Shown here piece after piece: positions 31,865 through 41,229 of a stretch of 64,000 bases of DNA. The stretch's first letter is position 1. The number at the start of each line of letters is the position of its first letter. The notes below the pieces were generated by a model that searched no databases, was not told the origin of the DNA, and was given only the letters and a program-made list of their open reading frames with translations. Origin of the DNA: CAZWSX01 sp964636985 (GTDB taxonomy: Bacteria > Planctomycetota > Planctomycetia > Pirellulales > Pirellulaceae); contig CAZWSX010000008.1 in assembly GCA_964636985.1 (NCBI GenBank), positions 62,001 through 126,000 of the forward strand, given 5' to 3'. The translations under genes were made by a program, and so were the position numbers.

Positions 31865-33781
31865 CTAGGCCGGCAACCACCGTCGCAACCACATTTCGAG
31901 CATCAGCAGCGACCACAATCGCGCGGAGTGGTCGAACTTCCCCGTTTCGTGTTCCTGCCGCAAACGGGCAATCGATTCGAGCCGCAGCCATCCATGTGCC
32001 ACCGCGCGCGGCGCGCCCAACACTTCGTGCAGGAGCGGCTTGAGCTCCCCGCGAAACCAGTGGGCCAGCGGAACTCCAAACCCCATCTTTCGTCGCGTGA
32101 AAACGCGTTTGGGAAGCATGTCGCCGAACGCCAGTTGCAACAATCGCTTCGACTTGCCAAAGCGAAGTTTTAAGGCCAACGGCAAACTCGCGGCGAATTC
32201 GACCAGCGGATGGTCCAGGAATGGACATCGCACCTCGAGCGAGTTCGCCATCGACGCGATATCGACTTTTGTCATGAGCGCGCACGGCAAGTAGGTTGTG
32301 AGATCGGCCAAGCTCGCCGCCTGAACTGGATCTCGTGACCCGGCCCGCTGCCACGCTCGCGTGAGGAACTGGCTCGGTTCCGGGCCGCTCAATTGGCCGA
32401 TGAACTCGTCGGTATACAGATCGACGCGCCGCCCCTCGTTGAAGATCGACATCCACTCCAGATACCGCCGCACTGGCGATTGCCCCAGCGACTCGGAGAA
32501 TCTCTTGAACTGCCGCAAGCGTGATCGCTGCGTGCCCGAGGAAGGAACTCGCTGCCACATCGGATGGGCCAAGAACCATTTGAGAATGCCCCAGCGATCG
32601 ATCGAACGCGCCAGCCTAACCGCCGAATAGCGTTCGTACCCAGCGAACAACTCGTCTCCGCCATCGCCGCTCAGTGCGACCGTCACGTGCTGCCGTGTCA
32701 GTTCACTTAGCCGCCAAGTCGGCAGAGCCGAGCTATCGGCAAAAGGCTCGTCGTAGTGCTCGGCCAGCTTCGGCAGGATTTCGAGCGCTTTGGGCTCGAC
32801 GATCGACTCGTGATGGTCCGTATTCAAATGACGGGCAACTTCCCGCGCGTACTCTGTCTCGTCGTAGTCCTTGGCCGGGAAGCCAATGGTAAACGTCTTC
32901 ACCGGGCGTTCTGAGAGCTTTTGCATCACAGCCGCGACAATCGACGAATCGACGCCGCCGCTCAAAAACGTACCCAGCGGCACATCGCTCCGCATCCGCA
33001 TGCGAACGGCGTTGGTTACCAGTTCGCGAGTGCGAGCAATTGCATCGGCTTCGCTGATTTTGATTTCGCGAGAAAAATCAGGGTACCAATACGTTTGTTG
33101 CTTGAGTTGCTCCCCGTCGAACAACGCGTACGTGGCCGGTGGGAGCTTGTTGAACCCCTTCAAGATGCACTGCGGGTGCGGCACATACTGGTACGTGAGA
33201 TAGGCATCCAGGGCATTGGGGTCGACCTCGCGGGCAATGCCTGGCACCGCCATCAGGCACTTGAGTTCGCTGCCGAAGATCAATCGCCCTGGCTCGTAGC
33301 GATAGAAGAGAGGCTTCTTCCCTAGTCGGTCTCGCGCCAGCATCAGTCGTTTGTGCTTGGCATCCCAAATCGCCAGCGCAAACATCCCCTCGAGATGCGT
33401 CAGGCACTCGGGGCCCAGGTCCTCGTAAAGGTGGACGATCGTCTCGGTATCACTATCGGTTTTGAACTGATGGCCGTTCCCTTCTAGCCGTCGTCTCAGA
33501 GCCGGATAGTTGTAGATCTCGCCGTTGAAAACAATCCAAACGCTGCCGTCTTCGTTCGACATCGGCTGGTGGCCGCCGGCGAGGTCGATAATCGACAGCC
33601 GCCGGAATCCCAGGGCCACGCCGGGCAAAGCTCCGTACGGCGGATGGACGGCCAACTCATTGCGGAAATGACCGACATCGTCGGGGCCCCGATGGCGAAT
33701 CGCCGTCGCCATCTTTTCGAGCGTTTCGGGGGCGATCGCCAGATCTTCGCGAGTCCAGATTGCGCCCGTAATTCCGCACAT
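31865..33781 (-). CDS. asnB: Asparagine synthase (glutamine-hydrolysing)
   Basis: A 638-residue AsnB-type enzyme. The N-terminal Ntn glutaminase begins MCGITGAIW, with Cys2 as nucleophile after Met removal; SNEDGSVWIVFNGEIYNYPA is the glutamine site. The synthase domain holds the ATP pyrophosphatase loop SGGVDSS (about residue 265) and VALSGDGGDELFAGYERY (about 370). It uses Gln, ATP and aspartate to make Asn, or amidates a cell-wall or polysaccharide component in the related surface-glycan subfamily. The length (about 630) and start are normal for the long subfamily often found in exopolysaccharide clusters. It is followed by the hypothetical gene at 31828. Start ATG at 33781. Confidence 0.93.
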   Translation of the reverse strand: MCGITGAIWTREDLAIAPETLEKMATAIRHRGPDDVGHFRNELAVHPPYGALPGVALGFRRLSIIDLAGGHQPMSNEDGSVWIVFNGEIYNYPALRRRLEGNGHQFKTDSDTETIVHLYEDLGPECLTHLEGMFALAIWDAKHKRLMLARDRLGKKPLFYRYEPGRLIFGSELKCLMAVPGIAREVDPNALDAYLTYQYVPHPQCILKGFNKLPPATYALFDGEQLKQQTYWYPDFSREIKISEADAIARTRELVTNAVRMRMRSDVPLGTFLSGGVDSSIVAAVMQKLSERPVKTFTIGFPAKDYDETEYAREVARHLNTDHHESIVEPKALEILPKLAEHYDEPFADSSALPTWRLSELTRQHVTVALSGDGGDELFAGYERYSAVRLARSIDRWGILKWFLAHPMWQRVPSSGTQRSRLRQFKRFSESLGQSPVRRYLEWMSIFNEGRRVDLYTDEFIGQLSGPEPSQFLTRAWQRAGSRDPVQAASLADLTTYLPCALMTKVDIASMANSLEVRCPFLDHPLVEFAASLPLALKLRFGKSKRLLQLAFGDMLPKRVFTRRKMGFGVPLAHWFRGELKPLLHEVLGAPRAVAHGWLRLESIARLRQEHETGKFDHSARLWSLLMLEMWLRRWLPA

Positions 33782-34001
33782 GTTTGGCAGTCGAGAGGTT
33801 AACTTCGGAGGGGGCTGCGTTTACAACAAGGCGGTCACTATGCAAACTATGGGGACGCCCAGGGCGCCGGAAAGCGTCCCCGCGAAGGCATGTCACATCG
33901 TATCGTAAGCGACTGCCTGCGGATGCCCTGACGCAGTGACTAAGTTAGAGTTAGATACACCGGCGAAGCACAAGACGATTTTTGTTGAGGAATTTCTGAG
34001 C

Positions 34002-34622
34002 ATGACCATTTCAAAATCATGGACCGCGTTGGCGTTGCTGTTGGGAGTGACGCTGTTTTCGGCCTTCGCCGACGATAAAGACGGCTGGGTAACGATTTTC
34101 GACGGAAAGTCGACCGACGGCTGGAAAATCAACGAGACGCCCGAAAGCTGGAAACTCGTCGATGGCGCGCTCGTTGCCAACGGCAACCGCAGCCACATTT
34201 TCTACGTCGGCGACGCCAAACCGTTCAAAAACTTCGAGTTCAAAGCCGAAGTCATGACCAGCAAGGGGAGCAACGGCGGAATCTTCTTCCACACCAAGTA
34301 TCAAGACAGCGATTGGCCCAAAATGGGGTACGAGTGCCAGGTGAACAACACCCAAGGCGACCCCCAAAAAACGGGCGGACTCTACAACACGGTCAAGGTT
34401 CTGGAAGCCCCCGCGGAAGACGGCAAGTGGTGGGAGCAGCACATCATCGTGAAGGACCGCCACATCACGGTGAAAATTGATGGCAAGACCGTCGTCGACT
34501 ACGATGAGCCGGCCGACGTCAAGGGGACGGTGAAATTGAGCGAAGGGACCTTCGCACTCCAAGCACACGACCCAGGAAGCACCGTTAAATACCGCAATAT
34601 CCGCGTGAAACGACTCCCCTAG
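34002..34622 (+). CDS. DUF1080 protein, 3-keto-disaccharide hydrolase family
   Basis: A 206-residue exported protein with a signal peptide (ALALLLGVTLFSAFA) and then one DUF1080 domain: WVTIFDGKSTDGWKINE at the start, FKNFEFKAEVMTSKGSNGGI in the middle and EGTFALQAHDPGSTVKYRNI near the end. This jelly-roll family is abundant in planctomycetes; some members hydrolyse 3-keto-glycosides, and others only bind carbohydrate. ATG 34002 has TTGAGGA about 13 nt upstream. An in-frame start at 33936 would precede the leader and is not preferred. It is divergent from asnB, with a 220-bp shared upstream region. No sugar-oxidising partner is adjacent. Confidence 0.9.
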   Translation: MTISKSWTALALLLGVTLFSAFADDKDGWVTIFDGKSTDGWKINETPESWKLVDGALVANGNRSHIFYVGDAKPFKNFEFKAEVMTSKGSNGGIFFHTKYQDSDWPKMGYECQVNNTQGDPQKTGGLYNTVKVLEAPAEDGKWWEQHIIVKDRHITVKIDGKTVVDYDEPADVKGTVKLSEGTFALQAHDPGSTVKYRNIRVKRLP

Positions 34623-34859
34623 GCCAGCGGAATTCGCAACCAGAAACCCGCCCCCGAAATTCGTTGCCACCTCTGGTTATGCGAATTAGCATACATGGGG
34701 AGTTTGCAATCCTTTTCGCCGGTGCCAAGGTCTTTTCGCCAGCAGTAACCGCTACCCCTTCCGGGCTTGGGAGGGGACGGCTGCTTCGGAAAAACGGGTA
34801 CGATGGAACGAACTACGTCAAAGATTCCTTTATCCAAACGTTTGGGAGTTTGCCGAGTT

Positions 34860-35648
34860 ATGGGCAAAAGCTTTTACGGCGTCGCACTGGCGCTGGTGGT
34901 GACGATTTCGGGCTCAGTTTTTGCCCAAGAGATGGCCGCCATTTCGTCGGCACCCCGCACGGAAGCCGTCTTGAACGAGTACTACGGCCGAGGCGTACAC
35001 GCCTTCTTCTCGCATGACGACCTCAAGGCGATGGACCTGCTCAATCGCGCAATTGCAGGTGGATCGAAGGACCCCCGGGCGTACTACTTTCGTGGCCTGA
35101 CTTATGCTCGTCAGGGAGCCAAGGCCGAAGCTCAAGCCGACTTCAAGAAGGCTGCCGAACTGGAAGTCCTGGGACTTGATCGCGGCTTCCGCATCGGTCG
35201 GGCTCTGGAACGCATCCAGGGACCGGCTCGCAGCGAAATCGAATTGGCCCGCAGCGAAGCTCGCTTGAATGCCCACAATGCAATCGAGCAACGTAAGCAA
35301 AAGCGGTACGAAGAATTTGGTCGCGACCAGGAAGGTGCGATTCGCGACACCAAGCCGGTTTCGCCCGGTGCGGTGGTGCCTCCGCCGCCGGTTCGTCCTG
35401 CTCCTCCGCCAGTCAAGCCGGCTCCTCCCGCGAGCGATCCGTTCGGCGACGACGCAGCCGCCACCCCGCCTGTGAAGTCACCTGCCGCTGCCGCCGAGGA
35501 AGAAGCAGCCACTGAAGAGCCCGCCGAAGACATGCCCGCTGATGAACCTGCGGCCGAGGAAGAAGCCAGCGAAGAACCCGCCGGCGACGAGAAGCCTGAG
35601 GAAGATGAAAAGCCTGCGGACAAGAACGACGATCCGTTTGGCAACTAG
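34860..35648 (+). CDS. Exported TPR-like protein with acidic DPFG-ended tail
   Basis: A 262-residue exported protein. Residues 1-22 form a signal peptide (GVALALVVTISGSVFA). Residues about 35-100 contain a TPR-like pair (VHAFFSHDDLKAMDLLNRAI, DPRAYYFRGLTYARQGAKAE). About 60 charged helical residues follow, then from about 150 a low-complexity tail rich in Pro, Ala, Glu and Asp, with DPFGDD at about 200 and DPFGN as the last residues. The repeated DPFG may be a short recognition motif. ATG 34860 is used because it begins the leader; two upstream in-frame starts would put charged residues before it. The next gene downstream is on the same strand. The role is unknown. Confidence 0.68.
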   Translation: MGKSFYGVALALVVTISGSVFAQEMAAISSAPRTEAVLNEYYGRGVHAFFSHDDLKAMDLLNRAIAGGSKDPRAYYFRGLTYARQGAKAEAQADFKKAAELEVLGLDRGFRIGRALERIQGPARSEIELARSEARLNAHNAIEQRKQKRYEEFGRDQEGAIRDTKPVSPGAVVPPPPVRPAPPPVKPAPPASDPFGDDAAATPPVKSPAAAAEEEAATEEPAEDMPADEPAAEEEASEEPAGDEKPEEDEKPADKNDDPFGN

Positions 35649-35708
35649 CTTTGGATCAAAACGTTTGCGACAGGGATAACAGTTCCGGTTGCAACGAGAC
35701 GAATCACC

Positions 35709-35746
35709 GCAGGCCACAATCGGGAAAATCTCGGTTTGTGGCCTGC
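35709..35746 (+). other. Perfect 11-bp hairpin after the TPR-like gene
   Basis: GCAGGCCACAA pairs with TTGTGGCCTGC over a 16-nt loop, about 60 nt past the stop. There is no T run after it, so it may be a stability hairpin or a weak terminator between two plus-strand genes. Confidence 0.5.
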
Positions 35747-35865
35747 CACACTTCTTGTTCGCTCGCCGCGAATAGGGAGACCACCCCGCCTTGCCCCCTC
35801 CCCACCCGCGACTTTCGAGCCTTCACGCGCTCGGCCTTTCTCGCACACGCATTGGAGTTCTTGCT

Positions 35866-38733
35866 ATGGTTCGCATCGGACGCTGGACATCTAGCCTTGG
35901 CTCTGTCACTCTCTTGTTCTCAAGCGCCCTTCTGTTTTCAAGCCAGGCCTTCGCCGAACCGACAATTGCGCGGGTGTCGACTCGCGGTTGGCAAATCGGC
36001 AATCCTCAAACGTGGATTGTCGACGGGAACGAGTTTGGCGAAGGGGTGAAGATCGTTTCCGACATCGCGCTGGACCGCGCCGATGTCAAAAGCGCGACGG
36101 GCAATCGGATCGAGTTCGAACTCGTTCCTTCGGCAAATACACCCGTTGGCATCTATCCAGTTCGCATCGCCAGCAAGACAGGCGTTTCGGCACCCATCGT
36201 CATTGCCGTCGACAGTCTCCCGCAAGTGCCGATGACCGCCGATCTCAAGCAATTGCCTGCCGCCGTGACGGGCGAAATTGCCGGCGATCAAAAGGCTCGC
36301 ATCGGGTTCGTCGGAAAGGCAGGCCAGATGGTTCGCGTCGACGTCGAAGCCCGGCGTTTGGGCGCCAACTTCGACCCCGTCGTTCGCTTGCTCGATGAAC
36401 GAGGACGCCAGGTCGGATACGGCCCACCCACCCAGGTGCTGTTTGGCGACGCCTCATTAGCGGTAGCGCTGCCGCGCGAGGGAGCTTACACCATCGAAAT
36501 CCACGACCGCCTGTCGCGGGTCCGTGGACCTGGTTACTTTCGCGCGACGATTGGATCAAGCGCCGCGGCCATCCGCGTTCATCCGTTAGCGATTCAGCGA
36601 GGCACAGCAACGAAGCTGGCGCTAATGGGAACTCACGGTCCCTTCGGCGAAGCCGCTTTCGACGCCCAGCAACTGATGCCAGGCAGCAAAGCCGTTACTT
36701 TGTCGGCCGATTTGGGAATTCCGGCGCCGGCTCCCGCCGTGCTCGTTTCTCCGTTTTCGGAAGTGGTTGAGGCCGCGACCGAAGGGGGAAAGCCAATGGA
36801 AGCCGGAACCGCCCCCTGTGGTGTAAGCGGGATTCTTTCAGCCAAGGGCGAAGTCGATCGCTACTTCGTCAATGTCGAACCCGGCAAGAAGTATCGGCTG
36901 GAGGTATTGGCTCGCGGTATGGGCTCGCCCCTCGACCCCTCGGTTTACGTCGCCAACGACCAAGGCGCGGGATTCGCCTCGATGGATGATTTGCCCGGCG
37001 CCGCGGACCCGCGGTTGGAGTTCGACGTGCCGGCCGGCATGAACAAGATCATTGTCGGCATCAACGATATGCAGCAGCGCGGCGGTCCGGACTTCAACTA
37101 CCGGCTGCTCGTCAAACCAGTCGATCTGCCCGAGGTCTTCGTCGAGATCGATGCCGACCGATTCAATGTCGCAGCCAGCGGCAACCGGATCATTCCATTC
37201 CGCGTCGATCGTCGCAATTACGGCGGTCCGATCAAGATCGACGTCCACGGACTTCCGCCCGGCGTGACGGTGAGCGGCAACGAAGTCCCGGCCAACGTCC
37301 CCATGGGCTTGCTCAGCTTGGCGAACGATGGTTCGACAAACGTCGTCTCATCGGGCATTCGATTGACGGCCAGTGCTGTCGGCGACGGTCGAGCGCTCGC
37401 GTGGGTCCGCGGCCCAGGCCGTCCAGAATCTCAATCTCAACCGTGGCTGCGAGAGAGCTTCGCATTTGGTGCCGCACCGGTTGGACCCATTGGAATCGAC
37501 TGGACCGGATCGGCCGACTCGCTCCCCGCCGGCGGCATCGTTCCGGTGCAAGTTGCCATCAAACGCGTTCCGGACACCGCGGGCAAGCTACGTTTCCGAC
37601 TCCTGACGACGCAGCCGATGCCCAAGAAGACTGTGAAGGTCAACAACCAAGACCAACAGCAAGACGATATCGACCGGGCCGTTCGATTCGAAGGCGAAAC
37701 GCTCTTCGCCGCCGACGCGACGACTGGCAACCTGCAAGTTCGGGTTCCGACGGATCTACCGGCCGGAACGTACGATGTGGCCATCGCCGCGGACCTGCTG
37801 GGCCCCGACGACAAAGCCGTGCTGTCGACGGCCTACAGCAAGAGCCAACGTCTGCAAGTTGTCGCTCCCTACACGATCGCGTTTACGAGCGCTGCGGCGC
37901 TCGACGCGAAGGCGGGTGCGGGCGACACCGGCAAGATCACCGGAACGATCACACGTGCTCCTGGCTTCACAGGCAGCGTCAAACTCTCGCTGGCGAACTT
38001 GCCGCAAGGTGTTCGCGCAAATCCGTTGTTCATTAAGGGGGATCAGCAATCGTTCGAGTTGCCTGTCACCTTCGTGTTTGGCAGCCAGGTGGGACAATTC
38101 AACGATGTGAAGCTGCTGGCGACATCGGACCTGTCGCGAAAAGACGGAAACGAGTTGCCGCAACGGCTCTCGCTCAACGTTACAGCCGGCGAGAAGCCCA
38201 ATGCCGAGGTCCCCTTCGAGTTCTTTCAAGAAGACTCGGAACTGTTGAACCAGGTCCCCGAAGGAGGCGGGCAAATCGCCCTCGAGTCGGGTGACAAATA
38301 CGCGGGTGAGCGATCGCTCAAGGTCACGCCAATCCAGCGCTATGCCGCTCGGATCGAGCGGCTGGGCCTCAACATTCGCGAAAATCCCGGCCCAGGCGAA
38401 TACCGTTACGTCCGCTTCGCCTGGAAGAAAAAGGGTGGCGCGAACTTGTGCCTCCAAATCGGCCACGACAACACGTTTGGACCGACTTCGCCTGAGAAGA
38501 CGTTCCGCTACCACGCCGGACCGGGCGATTGCGGTGGTCCCGTTCTCAAGATTGCCGACAAGGCGCCCGAGCAATGGGAAGTCGTCACGCGAGACTTGTT
38601 CGCCGACTTTGGCGAGTTCAATCTCACGAGTTTTTCGTTCGCGCCGCTCGATGGCGAGTACGCCCTGTTCGACAACATTTACTTGGGGCGGTTCGCGGGC
38701 GACTTCGATTTGATCCCGTACAAGCCGAACTAG
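35866..38733 (+). CDS. Large secreted protein with PPC-like beta domains
   Basis: A 955-residue exported protein, signal peptide residues 1-29 (SALLFSSQAFA). Domain plan: an IPT/Ig-like unit (about 30-115, PTIARVSTRGWQIGNPQTWI); a first PPC-like (pre-peptidase C-terminal) domain (about 125-230, GDQKARIGFVGKAGQMVRVD, FDPVVRLLDERGRQ); a second PPC-like domain (about 320-420, GEVDRYFVNVEPGKKYRLEV, LDPSVYVAND); several Ig-like segments (430-790); and a C-terminal LamG-like beta domain (YVRFAWKKKGGANLCLQIGH). No catalytic domain is visible. This plan is common in planctomycete surface proteins of unknown role. ATG 35866 begins the signal peptide; an upstream in-frame ATG at 35791 would not. Confidence 0.72.
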   Translation: MVRIGRWTSSLGSVTLLFSSALLFSSQAFAEPTIARVSTRGWQIGNPQTWIVDGNEFGEGVKIVSDIALDRADVKSATGNRIEFELVPSANTPVGIYPVRIASKTGVSAPIVIAVDSLPQVPMTADLKQLPAAVTGEIAGDQKARIGFVGKAGQMVRVDVEARRLGANFDPVVRLLDERGRQVGYGPPTQVLFGDASLAVALPREGAYTIEIHDRLSRVRGPGYFRATIGSSAAAIRVHPLAIQRGTATKLALMGTHGPFGEAAFDAQQLMPGSKAVTLSADLGIPAPAPAVLVSPFSEVVEAATEGGKPMEAGTAPCGVSGILSAKGEVDRYFVNVEPGKKYRLEVLARGMGSPLDPSVYVANDQGAGFASMDDLPGAADPRLEFDVPAGMNKIIVGINDMQQRGGPDFNYRLLVKPVDLPEVFVEIDADRFNVAASGNRIIPFRVDRRNYGGPIKIDVHGLPPGVTVSGNEVPANVPMGLLSLANDGSTNVVSSGIRLTASAVGDGRALAWVRGPGRPESQSQPWLRESFAFGAAPVGPIGIDWTGSADSLPAGGIVPVQVAIKRVPDTAGKLRFRLLTTQPMPKKTVKVNNQDQQQDDIDRAVRFEGETLFAADATTGNLQVRVPTDLPAGTYDVAIAADLLGPDDKAVLSTAYSKSQRLQVVAPYTIAFTSAAALDAKAGAGDTGKITGTITRAPGFTGSVKLSLANLPQGVRANPLFIKGDQQSFELPVTFVFGSQVGQFNDVKLLATSDLSRKDGNELPQRLSLNVTAGEKPNAEVPFEFFQEDSELLNQVPEGGGQIALESGDKYAGERSLKVTPIQRYAARIERLGLNIRENPGPGEYRYVRFAWKKKGGANLCLQIGHDNTFGPTSPEKTFRYHAGPGDCGGPVLKIADKAPEQWEVVTRDLFADFGEFNLTSFSFAPLDGEYALFDNIYLGRFAGDFDLIPYKPN

Positions 38734-38736
38734 ACC

Positions 38737-39381
38737 CTAGCGCCGGTCGATGACGTCCTTCGCATCGAAGCGAACCTTAGGAACCGTGGCGTACTTGCAA
38801 CTGTCCGCCCGGTAGCCGGCGACACAGGCCACCACGGTGGCGTAGCCGTGCTGCGGCAGCCCCAAGAGTTCGTCGTACTTCTGAGGCTCGATGCCCTCCA
38901 TGGGGCAGGTGTCGATCCCCATCATCGCGGCGGCGGCCATAAACTGGCCGAGCGCGATGTACGCTTGCAGCGATGCCCAGTGGAACTTGTCGAGCGCTGG
39001 GTTGTTGAGAAAACCGACCAGCATTTTCCGCATGCCGGCCAGCGAATCGGAGGTGATCGCACGCACGACGGCCGTCCGTTCGACGAAGGCATCGACGTCA
39101 GCCTCGGCGGTCGATTTCTTCACCGCGAACACGACGACGTGCGACGCATCTGCCACCTGCTTTTGTCTGAACGACATTCCCGGCAATTGATCCTTGATCG
39201 CCTGGTCGGTGATAACCACAAACCGCCAGGGTTGCAGGCCAAACGACGAAGGAGCCAGGATCAGCGATTCTTCCAGGCACTGCCAGTCTTCCTCGCTGAT
39301 CTTTTTCGCGGGGTCAAAAACCTTCGTCGCGTAACGCCACTTCAGTTGCTCCACCACTGTGCTACCGCTGACTACCGGCAT
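38737..39381 (-). CDS. Nitroreductase-family flavoenzyme (NfsB-like)
   Basis: A 214-residue FMN-dependent NAD(P)H oxidoreductase. The N-terminal RYATKVFDPAKKISEEDWQ contains the RxxxR/K FMN-phosphate site; LILAPSSFGLQPWRFVVI is the strongly conserved FMN-ribityl segment; MMGIDTCPMEGIEPQKYDEL and VACVAGYRADSCKYATVPKV match NfsB/NfnB. The family reduces nitroaromatics, quinones or flavins with a loosely bound nicotinamide. The start is an ATG and the length normal (about 215). It is convergent with the PPC protein (4-nt gap) and 40 nt beyond the SUMF1/SMP-30 gene on the same strand. Confidence 0.9.
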   Translation of the reverse strand: MPVVSGSTVVEQLKWRYATKVFDPAKKISEEDWQCLEESLILAPSSFGLQPWRFVVITDQAIKDQLPGMSFRQKQVADASHVVVFAVKKSTAEADVDAFVERTAVVRAITSDSLAGMRKMLVGFLNNPALDKFHWASLQAYIALGQFMAAAAMMGIDTCPMEGIEPQKYDELLGLPQHGYATVVACVAGYRADSCKYATVPKVRFDAKDVIDRR

Positions 39382-39421
39382 ATTCGTCTTTCCTGTTCAG
39401 GATCGTGTTTGCGAATTGGTT

Positions 39422-41074
39422 CTACTTTCCGCGCGTTCGCGTGGAAAGGCGCATCAAGCCGTAGCCGCCATTTTCGGCCGTCGGCTTATGCGACATCGCC
39501 GTCGTGATATACAGGATACCGGCATCTTCGCCTTGGCCGAAGCAGCAGTTAGTTGGATCGCCTGGCGTGGAAATGACGCCGAGCAGCTTTCCTTCGCTGT
39601 TGAAGATGTAGACGCCCGCTTTATCGCCCGTCCCGGCGGTGGCAAAGATATTGCCGTCGACGTCCACCTTCATGCCGTCGATTGCCCGCCCGTCGCCAAA
39701 ATCGTGCAGCACCTTCTTGTTGGTTAGCATCCCGTTGGGCGAAACATCGAAGCGGACCAGTTGACGGTTCCCCTCGGGATTGTTGTCCGAAACGTACAGC
39801 CAGTCGCCATAGGGCGAAAATGCCATCCCATTGGGCTTTTGAACCTCGCGCGTCGCCACCGTCACTTTGCCTTCGGGCGTAACGCGGAAAACAGTTTCGA
39901 AATCGAGCTCGCGCGGGTCGTCACCCACGTAACGAGGATCGGAGAAGTAGACGTTGCCGTCGCGGTCGATCGCCAGGTCATTGGGGCTATTGAACCGCTT
40001 CCCGTCGTAGCGATCGGCCATCGTTCGGACCTTGCCATCGGCTTCGGTGACCGAAATGCGGCGACCGCCACCCGTATTGGCTCCTTCGCAAGCGACGAGC
40101 CGTCCCATGGCATCGAGAGCCAGTCCATTCGACCGGCCGCTTGGATCGCGGTAGACGGTCGTCTTGCCGCTTGCGCGATCGAACTTCATGATCTTGTTGC
40201 CAATGTCGGAGAAAAGGATCGAGCCGTCGGCCAGTGCGACGGGCCCTTCCGTGAATTCGCCGCCTCGGTAAAGTTCCTCCGGCTTGGCTCCGAGCGGAAT
40301 AAGGTCGAGCAAATCCTCCGAAGGCTTCTTCTCTTTTGCCAAAACGCAACGCAGGCCGACGGCATCGTCTTTGATGTCTTCGGAGACGAGTTTTCGCGCG
40401 CCACTGGAGAGTTGATCCGCCTTGTCTTTCCAGCTTCCGCTTTTGATAACCCGCAGCGTTTTGCCATCACCCTTTGCCGAATCTTGGCACCATTCCCAAA
40501 GGTACCCATGCATGTCGTACAGGCCCCAGGGGTTGGGTTGCTTCGCACCAACAGGCGGGTCGTTTCCGGCAGCGTTCCCGGTGTACCAGCCGTAGTCCTT
40601 GAGTTCCGCTTCGTCGTTGCCAAACGAGTAGCGAGTTGTCGTCCCCGCCTTGGCACAGTATTCCCACTCTGCTTCCGTGGGGAGCCGAACGATCTCGTCG
40701 AATCCGATCTGCTTGGTCAGCCGCAGAGCCAGCGTCACTTTCTTGCAGAATTCGTTCGCTTCCTCGTAAGTGAGCATCTCGACCGAGTTTCGCGGGCCCT
40801 TCCAGCGACTCGGGTTCTTCCCCATCAGCGCAAGCCAAAGGTTTTGCGGCACCTCGTACTTGGCCATCGCAAATGGTTGACGCATGACGACAAGTTTGGG
40901 CTTCTCGCCGGACAGGGCCTCGTCCCCCTGCTCGAAGTCCTTAGGGAACTTCCCTTCGCCGGGCGTGATCGCGACAAATTCCTCGCGAAAGGTCTTCAGC
41001 AGCTCAATCTTCTGAGCAGGTGTTTCGGCCCAGTCGGCGGCCAGCAACAACGGGGCAATCCATAAGACGTTCAT
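39422..41074 (-). CDS. Fusion of a SUMF1/FGE-like domain and an SMP-30 beta-propeller
   Basis: A 550-residue exported protein, leader residues 1-13 (NVLWIAPLLLAAD). Residues about 20-245 are a SUMF1/formylglycine-generating-enzyme fold (FAMAKYEVPQNLWLALMGKN, RLPTEAEWEYCAKAGTTTRY, NPWGLYDMHGYLWEWCQDSA, VIKSGSWKDKADQL, VGLRCVLA). In true FGE two Cys between SGSW and GLRC bind copper; here that stretch has none, so formylglycine synthesis is unlikely. Residues about 260-550 are an SMP-30/gluconolactonase propeller (FTEGPVALADGSILFSDIGN, RSNGLALDAMGRLVACEGAN, SPNDLAIDRDGNVYFSDPRY), with Glu and Asp metal ligands. Such fusions are a planctomycete speciality. The propeller may act on a lactone or bind sugar. 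Confidence 0.85.
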   Translation of the reverse strand: MNVLWIAPLLLAADWAETPAQKIELLKTFREEFVAITPGEGKFPKDFEQGDEALSGEKPKLVVMRQPFAMAKYEVPQNLWLALMGKNPSRWKGPRNSVEMLTYEEANEFCKKVTLALRLTKQIGFDEIVRLPTEAEWEYCAKAGTTTRYSFGNDEAELKDYGWYTGNAAGNDPPVGAKQPNPWGLYDMHGYLWEWCQDSAKGDGKTLRVIKSGSWKDKADQLSSGARKLVSEDIKDDAVGLRCVLAKEKKPSEDLLDLIPLGAKPEELYRGGEFTEGPVALADGSILFSDIGNKIMKFDRASGKTTVYRDPSGRSNGLALDAMGRLVACEGANTGGGRRISVTEADGKVRTMADRYDGKRFNSPNDLAIDRDGNVYFSDPRYVGDDPRELDFETVFRVTPEGKVTVATREVQKPNGMAFSPYGDWLYVSDNNPEGNRQLVRFDVSPNGMLTNKKVLHDFGDGRAIDGMKVDVDGNIFATAGTGDKAGVYIFNSEGKLLGVISTPGDPTNCCFGQGEDAGILYITTAMSHKPTAENGGYGLMRLSTRTRGK

Positions 41075-41229
41075 CAAGGGGCTCCGCAACTTAGCTGTCT
41101 TGCGAGAGGATCTCGAGCGGACCCGCGCCATTGCGGTCCGCGGCTTACCGAGCATAGTCTAGCGCGACAGTCCATGCGCCTTCCAGCACGGGCCGGCCAT
41201 TGCGAGAGATATTTTCGCCTGAAGTGAGT

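Noticed and set aside
39761..41065. 434-residue plus-strand frame opposite the SUMF1/SMP-30 gene
   Set aside because: No motif; the reverse strand contains conserved SUMF1 and propeller motifs.
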